Shown piece after piece: positions 23,188 through 32,964 of a DNA stretch of 64,000 nucleotides. Made by a program: the position numbers and the translations under genes. The notes under the pieces are model-generated. The model saw only the letters and a program-made list of their open reading frames with translations, was not told the origin of the DNA and searched no databases. Position 1 is the first letter of the stretch, and each line of letters starts with the position of its first letter. Origin of the DNA: Nymphaea colorata (taxonomy: Eukaryota; Streptophyta; Magnoliopsida; Nymphaeales; Nymphaeaceae); NCBI RefSeq assembly GCF_008831285.2, contig NC_045139.1, positions 7,658,204 through 7,722,203 of the forward strand, in the 5' to 3' direction.

Positions 23188-24051
23188 CTTGACAATGTGA
23201 CAACAACTTATCTAACTTTGCAGTCGGAAGTACTGACCAGGAATTGGATCTAATGCTTACATCCAAAAACCACAAAATGACATGACCCTTTTGGGACGCT
23301 AACTTCAAAATCAACACTTGAAGGAACATTAGATTCCTTAAGAATAAGCAAGCTGGATTAAGGCGCACCGCCAATAATCTTGTAAGAGAATATAATGCAG
23401 CACAACTGGAAATGAGCATCTTTCCAAACACTAGAGGGACGTCCATGGACTCCTCTTGTCTCGTTCATCGTGGGAGCAACGACATAGTTGCATCATTTGG
23501 GAATCCACACGCAAGAATCCAAGAATGTCAATGCAGGTTCCCCAATAATTGTATTGGGTGTGATCTAGTAAGGCTCCACTTGCAAGCATTTGATCAATTC
23601 TGTAAAGCCAATATGTCCTATGCATTTCCTAGACGACGAATAAGTATATAAGGGAATAGTGAGTTGTGCTTCCCTGTTTTTCTTCTCTTAATACCTCCCG
23701 GCTAGCAAACACTGGCAAGTGTATCTTTACAGTTATAAGATCAACCATGTAGATGAATGCAAAACGTTAAAATTACTAAAAGATAAAGGAAAAGCATACA
23801 AACAGCGTATAAATATTTACATCCTAAGATTGAGGTTCATAGTTTTCTAATTAATTGGCTCATGAAGACCAATCTAGACATCAAGTGTTTATGTTCATTT
23901 TCCCATTTTTTGTCTAGTTTTTGTTTATCTATATGATCAAATTTATCAGAAACCACAAATAGGAAAAGCGTATTCGGTAATAATTCTCTCTCTCTCTCTC
24001 TCTCTCTGTATGTGTGTGACGGCCGACCGCCGAATGTTGTTAACAATTGAT
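23188..24051. other. Intergenic, no gene recognised
   Basis: Short overlapping frames at 23412-23651 have no recognisable domain. A (CT)n tract lies at 23983-24006. Nothing else was identified. Confidence 0.4.
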
Positions 24052-24218
24052 GGTGTAGTGATAGTTTCTAAATATAGAAGAATCTGGTAACATTTGACAG
24101 CTGGCTGATTTCAATTTTTCTTCCCTCTCTCTTGTGTTGTAGTGACGGTTTTTAAATATAAAAGCATCCGGTAACATTTGACAGCGGGTTCATTTCAATT
24201 TTTCTTCTCTCTCTCTCT
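24052..24218. repeat. Two-copy tandem duplication, period about 84 bp
   Basis: GTAGTGATAGTTTCTAAATA (24055 on) is repeated as GTAGTGACGGTTTTTAAATA (24139 on). Both continue through GGTAACATTTGACAGC and TTTCAATTTTTCTTC to CT-rich ends. The copies differ at scattered positions. Confidence 0.8.
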
Positions 24219-25195
24219 CTCTCTTTCTCTCGATATACATGTACACACATATATATATATATATAAAAGGTGAAGTCTTCTTAACATCTGAATATCCATC
24301 CAATCACGCTTGCCTAACGGATTACATCAAGCAGGCGTGATTAAAGACACTGTTTGATGCAATATAAGGTAGTGTACTGTGAGCAATTGGGGAGCTAGAA
24401 ATTTAGGGGTAAACTATACATTCAAAATTTTAAAAGGGATAAAAGTGTAATATTTAAAAGGCTAGAAGATTTATAATATCTAAACTAGTAAATATATATA
24501 TATATATAAGAGAGTGAAAAATTAGGTGGCTAACAAAAGTCTTATATTATATACCAAACTTAATAAAAATAATCTGGTTCGTCAATTCTAAGCAGATCTG
24601 ATGATAGAAATTAAATTTAAAATATGAAAACTAAGTTTTCTTTTCAAGAGATGGAAATTCCCTTCAAAAGCTACAAGTATTTTTTTCTTTCTGTGTCTAC
24701 TATTTCATCTAAGGCATATTTCAATCTCTTGAAAAAAAAAAAAAAAGTTTTACTTTTATATTTTCAACTTGATCTCTACCATCCTATGTCGTTAGAATCA
24801 AACCGATCACAAAAATGATTATCATTAGTGCACAAGAATTTGATAGGCATGTATATATATATATATATATATTATATGTTTAAAGTATAATATAATGAAA
24901 AAAATTTTGGCGTCAGGATGACCTCGTTATGAGCAACATGAAGTAGCCTAACATGCTATTTTTGACGGGGCGACAAGTTTCCATTATGTTATAAAAAGAA
25001 AATAGTACAGACACATGCATCAATTATTGCCCATTAGCTCTACTCTAGAATTTGACTCCGGCGGAGACAAGGCAAAGCACGACGCTGTCGGCAGGAGATG
25101 ATGTCGATGCATGTGCGCTTCCTTCACATCATTTCTTCTTAACCCGCTGTTACCAATCATCAATCACCACATTCGGTCGACGAGACCCTCTTCCT
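24219..25195. other. AT-rich spacer, no gene recognised
   Basis: Contains (AT)n tracts near 24249-24265, 24491-24508 and 24850-24871, and A15 near 24732. The 64-codon frame at 24624-24818 has no support. Confidence 0.5.
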
Positions 25196-25654
25196 CTTCT
25201 TGTTTCCATGTATTTACATCTCAAGTTGAAAAAACAGCCTAACGGCGGGCATAGCATAGCTGGTTCGCCAAACCTGGTGTGCCGACAAAGTGTCATCTCT
25301 TGAGAGGTTTGCGGACAAAGTGTCATTAATTTGGTTCCTGTAAATCCTTATCATCCTTATCAGTCGGATTACAGTGAAGATGCAAGACAATCAAATTAAA
25401 AGGTATATCATAAAACCACGCAAGTTTACAAGACCGTCTTCTTGTTTCATTGATTTACGTCTCATGATCAAACTGTCTAAGGGCATAGTATAGCTGGTTT
25501 GTCTAAAACGTAGTGTGCGGACAAGATCTCATCTCTTGAGAGGTTTGCCGATCAATTTGATTCCTGTAAGTACTGATCATTCCGATTATGGTGAAGATGC
25601 AAGACATTCAAATTAAAGGACATGTCATAAAGCCACAGAGGTTTCCAAACAGCC
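25196..25654. repeat. Diverged tandem duplication, period about 242 bp
   Basis: CTTCTTGTTTCCATG...TTTACATCTCA at 25196 corresponds to CTTCTTGTTTCATTGATTTACG at 25438. Shared blocks follow in the same order: GGGCATAG(C/T)ATAGCTGGTT, CATCTCTTGAGAGGTTTGC, GTGAAGATGCAAGACA and AAATTAAA(A)GG...CATAAA. The copies differ by substitutions and small indels. Confidence 0.8.
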
Positions 25655-26839
25655 TTGAACCAAGAAAAAGGTGATCAAACACCGTGTGATTTCGAGCATA
25701 AGTGCGATCCATCGTCTCAAGAAAAGGAGTTGGGGGGATCTCTGTAATTTGTCGGCAGGCCTTTCTGTAGAGCTTCGTGTCATTGACAAGGAAAGCCACC
25801 AAGCTTCTTCGGATCCAGTGGTCCTGTTTTATACATCCCAGCTAAGCTGTCTTTTTGGTGTTCAATCTTTGGAATCTTTCGCTGCGAATTGAAAGGCGGT
25901 AAAAGCAAAAACAACCCTTCGAGCAGTTCAGTCAAAGATTTTACATATATGTGTCACTGCAATTGCTTAGACTCTACTACATTTTTCGGCCGAACAACTT
26001 GCAGCTTCAAGCGGTACGTTGAGTTGCAGCCTTGAGATTTGAACTTTAGCTTTAGCTTCAACTTGCATCAACCACTAGTAATAAATGGATGCATGTCTCA
26101 TCATATAAATTATAAGGTACAAACTATAGTCATAATTTTTTTATTTTTGCGTTTTAAGCTTTAATATTTTTTGGGTATGATACGGTGAGCATGAAAAAAA
26201 TGGAAGAAGTACAGTATTTTTTAAAAAAAAGTTAAGTAGATAAGCAACAAATGAAAATTAGAAAATGAAAACAAGCAAAAAACATGAAAAATGCCTTAAA
26301 TGAAAAAAAAGGAAAAAAAAATGTGTTTTTTTCGTTTAAAAGTTGACATTTTTAATACACTTTCCAAGTAAAAGAGTTCTCAACCTTGTTAATTTGTTGA
26401 AAATTTCAGTTAATTCTAGCTCGGTCTAAAGAAGACATGGCAAAGGGAATAGAGGGGTGTACCGGTTTCTTTTTCGAGTGATGAATTGTTAACATCTCGC
26501 TCACCTTGATAAAAACTCACTGTGCTCTACACATCGTTGAGAGCATCTCAGTATATACCATTGCCCCGACATGGCAGGGTTTTAGAAGTGACTTCTAAGG
26601 CAGGGTTTGAACTTGATAGAAGTGACTTCTAAGGCAGGGTTAGACGAAGGCTCCATAAGTGCAGAAAAGTTACTTTCTCTTACGCTGGCAGAATATGTCT
26701 GGTAAAACACAACCTACTGCAGATTGTCTCATACTGGGCTGGGCTCGTGCATTCAAACTTCTAACTGGTACCATCCATAAACAAACACCTCAGACCTTCT
26801 GGCCTTTGGATGCTTAAAACAACACCCTCTAGCTCTTCT
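25655..26839. other. Intergenic, no gene recognised
   Basis: No supported gene. A small direct repeat GAAGTGACTTCTAAGGCAGG occurs at 26586-26605 and again at 26620-26639. AT-rich DNA with A-runs lies at 26200-26360. Confidence 0.45.
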
Positions 26840-27870
26840 TCTTGAAAGGTAATCATATGGAGCTGGGGCGAAGTGGCCCACAGGATTCAGTGGAAGCTAG
26901 AAAATGGTGGAAGGATCCGTTTTTGGCTGGATGCTTAGGGATGGAGTGTCCTTCATACTCTGCTCCCTAGTGGCTACGGTGGTTGCCTTTCTGACCAGTC
27001 GCTAAGTTTCAATCTGCTCAACACCATTGCACCTGTCCGGCAGCTTGGAAACTTGGAGTCGGCCCCTTGGTTTCGGCAATTTTTCAGCTAAGTCACATGG
27101 GTAGAGACACAAACATGACAAGTTTAAAACATGTGGGTATAGGTATATATATATATATATATCAAAATAAAAGCAACATTTAAATAAACAAATGATTTTA
27201 AATAAAAACATTACATGTTAATGAATAGTAACTTTAAAAACATAATGAAAACTAAACTACAGAAAATTAAATAATGTAAAATTAAATAGTTTTGATTTGT
27301 TTCGATCTAAAAAGTACCTAAGTGTGTCCACGTACGCACTTTTAATATGGAAACGTCGACATGGATACATGAACCTTAACCTTATTGAACTATTCAAGTT
27401 CTCCCCAACCAAAGACTAAAGACTAACACTTGGGTCCTTGCTGTTGCTACCTCGCTCTCCAGCCTTCAGATGTATAACAAAAATTAGAGAGGAGGAAGAC
27501 TCAGCCATTTGGCGTAGTTACATATGGGCACTCAAAAGCACCTTCCAGCTCCACATGGCGACTTGCAAGAACAGGATCCAAACTATGGATAAATGAAAGA
27601 TGTGTTTGGAATCACCTCTGTCAACATGTTCCTTCTCTGCAAAAATGAGGAGGAAACGAATCCTCATTTGTTCACCACATGCGCCTACTCTGAACCCATT
27701 TGGAAGTGGTTTCCAAGAAGATTCGAACAATGCACTCCTTTATGCCCCCAAATGACCTTCAATTGGCAACAATTTGTCAATCTTTGCTGCCAACGATTAT
27801 TGGAGGCATATGGAATAGACATGATAGACACTCTCCTCCCATCCCCAACCCTGTAAGTTCATCTGGAAAG
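26840..27870 (+). pseudogene. LINE (L1-type) ORF2 3' relic
   Basis: Plus-strand codons at about 26888-27085 read RIQWKLENGGRIRFWLDA, stop, GWSVLHTLLPSGYGG, resembling the block after the LINE reverse transcriptase (W..G.G..I.FW.D.WLGD..L....P.LY). At 27638-27715 the frame MFLLCKNEEETNPHLFTTCA, YSEPIWKWF matches the zf-RVT zinc-binding block (C.LC...EET..HLF..C..S..IW.WF). In-frame stops, one of which (TAG for TGG) lies at 26930, and an AT-rich insertion at about 27110-27480 show it is dead. No target duplication was found. Confidence 0.7.
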
Positions 27871-27953
27871 ACCTTAGATGTGTGTGTGAGAGAGAACATC
27901 TCTCAATTTCAAGTACACCCATGATATGGGCATTTGGTTTTCTAGGGCGGAGC

Positions 27954-28128
27954 CAAGGGGGCAGCATGGGTCTTAGTTCCACCTCAAAAGTTTTTTTTTT
28001 AAATTTATATGTAAATTTTAAAAAATTTTACTTGTTTTATATAAAAATTTTGAAAAATAATATTTCGGTTCTTGTCAAAATTTAAAAACTTTAACTTGAC
28101 CCCTCTTATAAAAAATTTCTGGCTTCCC
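27954..28128 (+). repeat. hAT-type MITE-like repeat, GGCGGAGCC family, copy a
   Basis: Begins GGGCGGAGCCAAGGGGGCAG and continues ATGGG...CCACCTC, TAAATTT...ATGTAAATTT, AAAATTTTACTTGTTTTATA and AATATTTCGGTTC, ending AAATTTCTGGCTTCCC. Related copies lie at 34634-34819 (plus), 59377-59640 (minus) and, more weakly, 42952-43112. Confidence 0.7.
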
Positions 28129-28647
28129 AAGTTGTATCGTTTAGACCTAGTCCGATAGAAGCAACTTCCATATTACCACACTGGGTAGCAGGAGGAATCA
28201 TAACCTTGGCCCTCTCAAGCCACCATGCTACTTCCCTAGCTGCCATAATCCACTCTCTAGATGATATTATATTTTCAAGATTCCATTGCCAAGGAAAAAA
28301 TGACTCTCTCTATCGGTCCTCCCATGTGGATCAAAAGATGCCTGACTCAGCCTTCAAATGCGGCACAAGCATCGTCTCTTTTTGTTCTGCTGCATAAGTC
28401 GGATTACTTTCTCCTTGGTCACTGATTAGTTTCTGTTACACACTTGTACCCCTCTTGTGAGGGGCGCTTTAGTCATTTGGACACCCAAACACTTTCTTAG
28501 TGTTCGGGCGGAGCATTCATTGAAGTCATCCAAGGCATGAAGCTCGAAGAAGTTTGAGAGAACAGCGCCATAACGACATAGACACTTTCCCAACACTAAG
28601 GATATATATATATATATATATGCCAAAAAGAACAAGTGTCTTATAGT
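28129..28647. other. Intergenic, no gene recognised
   Basis: Short frames only. An (AT)n tract lies at 28601-28622. Confidence 0.4.
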
Positions 28648-28830
28648 AGAGGCGAAGTCAGTATTTTCTTTAGGAACGAGCCGACAATCCAACCTCTGGA
28701 TTTTGGTAGGGCCAAATTAAATTCAAATCCAAAAAATACATGACGCAATTAAAAAAAAATTATTTTTTTCATTGGCCAGGATAAAGCCATGGCCTACGTA
28801 GGCCCTCCACTCCCTCTCGCCCCTGCCTTA
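28648..28830 (+). repeat. MITE-like repeat, AACCTCTGGATT family, copy a
   Basis: AGGCGAAGTCAG, CAATCCAACCTCTGGATTTT, GGTAGGGCCAAATTAAATTC, AAAAAATACATGACG, GCCATGGCCTACGTAGG and CTCGCCCCTGCC occur in the same order at 46473-46662. Its ends (GGCGAAGTCA / CGCCCCTGCC) are of the plant hAT MITE kind. Confidence 0.7.
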
Positions 28831-31061
28831 TAGAGTGTGCCACAATCAGCCAGTCAAAGGCGCTTGAACCCAGTGAGTGTTCTAAGCCAATTCCTTACTC
28901 ACACATTTTAGTTGAATGGTATATCATAAGTTCATTCACGTTTCGAAACAATCTTGCAACCCAAAAATAAAAGAAATGGGGGAGGGCTTCAACGCTTCTT
29001 CGGATAGCTTCCGTTCACTCACTCACCAAGTAACATTACTGTCTCTAAACTTAAAGTTATAGTTTTGGTTTTTGGCATGTAAACCTCTTGGCCGGGTTCT
29101 ATCATCTCAAAGAATTCAGTTAACAATTATAAACAGTTAAAAGAGACTTGGATTGATCTTGGCTTTGACGTAGACCCGCTTGAAACTTTGTTGTGCCGAA
29201 TCGGATTCTGACCTAACTTTTAATGTACTTCGTAGCAAATTTTCTTGGGTCCTTGGTTTGACCCCCCATGCAAACATGAACACATTTTTCAAGCGTGAGA
29301 TTTGATCAATTTTCTCATGTTCTGGTTGAAAAATGTGGCCTTCCCTTAGCACATTCACCGGCGTGGGTCTTCCACAACATGCTTGTTTTTTCATTTGACG
29401 TTGGAAGCCATTGCCATTATTTTTATTGAAGTTAGTACCAATCTAAAAATGTCCGCATTCTTTGATGCTGCCACAGAACAAAAAAAAAAAGAAATCTATT
29501 GAGTACTAATAAATACATAGTTAACGTCATGATTTAGTTTGGCCCTACTCGGATAAATTTATTAGACCGGTTGACCCGGTTAAATGACCGTTATGCCCAC
29601 CCCTGAAAAAATTTCTGACCCCGCCCTATTCACAAATAACATTTGGGAGTTTTAAATGGCCAAATTTTATCTGGGGTATATATGGCGAGCTTGAAAAAAT
29701 ACGAAAAAAATATGGTGAATTTTTAAAAGTTTAAAAAATTAAAAATAAGAAAAAATAAAATAAGTGAGAAAATAATAACTCAAACATCAAAAGATAATTT
29801 GATTTGCAACAAATAAAAATAGAAAATGAAAAAAAATGTTTGGCATTTAAAAAGTGAAAAAAAAAGTGTTAAAACATGTTTTTTTCGTTTTAATGTTTTA
29901 TTTACCAAATTATATTTTTTAAGTTTTAAACGGCATTTAATTTTCTCATTTTTTTAAAAAAAATAACACGTTTTTTTGTTATATGTTAACAACCAAGCCC
30001 ACTAGGTCCATGAATCTTAGGGGCTGCCCCATAAAACTGAACCCAGGTCCACCTAAACCCAATTACCAAATTAAAGTTTGAGAGTGGCTTTGTGGGGGCA
30101 GAGACCCCAAGTATCTCCATCCCTGCTTTGATATTTTATGGGACAATTGAAAAAAGGCCGGACCCAATTTTCAGGCTGAAAATTTGGAACTATTGGCTTT
30201 GTAAAATGGTAACATATTTCAGGAACTTTTTCTCCCCGTTTGATTAGAGGAATAAGTTCTTCTTCAGTCGTACATGCCAGAAAAAGTTTCGGGGTATATG
30301 TCAAGAGGTCGGACTTTCTGTGCAATTATGATCTTGAATCCAGACTCAACTAATGGAAACCATATTGGATTGATGTATTGAATAGGGGCTTGTGTATATG
30401 CAGTTCTCTAACTAGCTAATTGAAATCTGTGTTCAGATCCATATTAAGTCCTAATCCAAATAGATAGAAACCATGTAATTGCATGTAAACTTGGACTTGA
30501 TGCTGGTCAGACTCAGTTTTCGACAATGCCTAGATCCAACCCGAACCCGAACGTCCTTGCATCCCTGCTCATATATGATATAGGCACTCTTATATGTAGG
30601 ATTCGCCTTAGAAATGCACTTACATGTGGGAGAAAAAAAGTTATTAGGCTTATAATTTCTGTGTATTAATTTTTCGGGATATAAAGAAACTCATCACCAG
30701 TCAAAGCGACTTATGGTACGCTTGCATATCTTATCAGGTTTTAATACCCAGATACCTCATTAATTTGAAGGAGAAGTCCAAGAGAAGGTACGCTTGTACC
30801 ATATGAATATTATGCATACATAGGACCAAATAAAAAGATTAATTAATGCAAGCTGGCACCCAAAATTTTCATTTTAAATATTTGGGCATCTGGCTTTTCA
30901 ATCCAGCAGGTAAGCTTAGATTAGCTAGAGCTTTGAACTGTCAGATTAATACATTTTTATGACATTATTATATATATATAAATATATTATAGAAAATAAA
31001 TTAGTAGGTACATGACCCTTAAATGCATGAACTGTAAAGAATTATCTTGGTCGTCCATTTT

Positions 31062-31121
<60 letters not shown>

Positions 31122-31470
31122 TCAAGAAAAATGTTAATATGAGTCTGGAAATTCCAGAAAATGAAAAATATAAGGACATATGTTCACCGTGATGGGCGGA
31201 CGTGAGGAGAGGGAGAAGTCAAGGGAGGGCGTGTGCCTGAGACTGAGCGTCTCCAAATTTACTCAACCGTTCAAACGAACTTTTGTTTCGTTTTCAAAAA
31301 AGTTGTTCTCCCCATCATTTCGTTACAATTTTCAATTTGCACAGTGCAAAAACATTTTTTTAGGAGAAAATGTCTCGATGTAGGCTATTTTACAAAGGAA
31401 TACCTATACTTTTTGGATATTTTTATTTACATCCTACCTTTTGCAGGATTAACCCAAAGAGCATCCTTAA
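28831..31470. other. Intergenic, no gene recognised
   Basis: AT-rich spacer. (AT)27 lies at 31064-31117. The stretch 29640-29990 is composed mostly of A- and T-runs, like 26140-26360 and 56040-56340. Minus-strand frames at 29137-29394 and 30071-30325 show no known domain. Confidence 0.45.
31064..31117. repeat. (AT)n microsatellite, about 27 units
   Basis: A pure AT dinucleotide run. Confidence 0.95.
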
Positions 31471-31884
31471 GGGGGCGTTTGGTTGGCAGGAAAAGCACTG
31501 TTCAACAGGAAAAAAAAATTCAAATTTTTGAAACTTTTCCATTTCATCAAACATGGAAAAAAAATTTGGACCGTTGGAGATGATTCTCGAAAAATATTTC
31601 CGGAAAAATTTCTCCAGCGAAAGGGGTGGAGAAATTTTTCCGGAAAAATTTTTGTGACCGTTGGAGGAGGAAATTTTTTCTCCCTCCTCCCTCCTTCTCT
31701 TCTTCCTCCTTCTTCCTCACCATTCCCATCAAACAAAGAATTTTTTTCCTAGAAAAAATTTTCTTCCAAAACAAACACAAACCGGTTTTGGAAAAATGGA
31801 AAAATTTTTCCGTTTCTTCAATTCCAGAATTTTTTTTCTGGAATTTTTTTTCCAGAAATTTTTTTCTGGCCATCAAACGGCCCC
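31471..31884. repeat. MITE with GGGGGCGTTTGGTTGGC ends
   Basis: The left end GGGGGCGTTTGGTTGGC mirrors the right end (minus strand GGGGCCGTTTGATGGCC). The 414-bp body is packed with GGAAAAATTTTTCC-type palindromes, so much of it can fold on itself. The frames on both strands here come from this composition and are not genes. The exact target duplication was not resolved. Confidence 0.75.
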
Positions 31885-32759
31885 TAAGGGTTAAAGCTGA
31901 CTGCAGTTAAATGGGTAATGGTGCCGAGAAAGGATGACTTTGCTTTTTCTCGTGTGCTCTTAGGTTGCCTGTCTAGCTTTGAGGGGTAGCATAACTAGTT
32001 TGAGGGGTAGCATAACTAGTCGGCCAAGCGTCATGCAAATGATGCATCAGGTGTTATTCATGTAGACTGCAACGATAGCATGCAGGACACCTGAGTTGAA
32101 AGATGTATTATAAAACTACTTAGGTCTCAAATCAGTCCTCAACCTTGAAGACAATAAACAAGAAAGTGGTTTTGCATTTAGAATACTATTTAATTTGCAT
32201 GTCTAAAATCATAAGTATTAAAGCATAAATTAGGAGAATGGCAATTAACAATGGACAGTTTCCAAATTGAAACATGCATTTGAAAAAGGATGGCATAAAT
32301 TATAATTCAAAAATAATTTTCTTTAAGATTTTTCAAAACAGTATGAGCAATGTTTGTTTCATCGTAAGGAGACATGCCATAACTAAAGCAGAGTGAACTA
32401 TTTTTTCTGTAACCCCAACTATCATGATTCAAAAAAATTTAGCAAATGATTAAAGAGCACCAACGTATAAACAAGCAAACAGTTGATAATCACCAATACG
32501 TAAATCCCAAAAAAAATCGTAGTACTGTGTGGGCTACTGCCCACAGAAACCCACAGGTGGCTCCAAGTGGTACCCATTTCAGACGCATCTCTCTCGAGAT
32601 TTTTGTGACTAAAAATAAACAGTGCAGAAATTTAAAAAACTTTCTGCGAGGCTAACAGGCCAGAGGTAAAATATTGACCTATTAACAGGCTTTTTGAAAT
32701 ATGCTAATTTACTTGTCCTTTTTACGAAAGATAGGTGCTTAAATATGAAAATCTGCCCA
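31885..32759. other. Spacer upstream of pectate lyase gene 2
   Basis: A 22-bp unit (TTTGAGGGGTAGCATAACTAG) is repeated in tandem at 31977-32020. GTGGGCTACTGCCCAC, a hAT-relic motif, lies at 32529-32544. No gene was recognised. Confidence 0.5.
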
Positions 32760-32890
32760 CCACATTTAGCGGCAGGAAATCAACCCCCAGGACGGGAATC
32801 TCCCATGTTTACCACAAATCACGAACAAAGTTGGGCCCGCCTCTGTTTGGTTTAGCCGTCGAACCGGAACTTGTTCGTTCTCCTTTAAAT
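32760..32890 (+). promoter_or_regulatory. Proximal promoter blocks of pectate lyase gene 2
   Basis: CCACATTTAGCGGCA (32760-32774), CCACAAATCACGA with CAAAG and GGGCCC (32812-32838), and TTTAAAT (32884-32890) recur from the gene 1 promoter in the same order and nearly the same spacing (124 versus 123 bp). TTTAAAT lies 75 bp before the start codon. The sequence between the blocks differs, so the blocks stand out from background. Confidence 0.65.
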
Positions 32891-32964
32891 GCTCGTCGTC
32901 CAAGACTGCAACTGCTACCAGCAGCCGACTCCCTTCCTGTCTTCTTCCCCTTCTCCTGATCTTA

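Noticed and set aside
23412..23651. 79-codon plus-strand frame
   Set aside because: No domain or splice support, and an equally long frame occurs on the other strand.
24052..24218. Two-copy repeat considered as a CRISPR-like array
   Set aside because: Only two long diverged copies with no spacers, in a plant nuclear context; it is a plain tandem duplication.
31466..31910. Several long frames on both strands
   Set aside because: They all arise from the palindromic GGAAAAATTTTTCC composition of a MITE with terminal inverted repeats.
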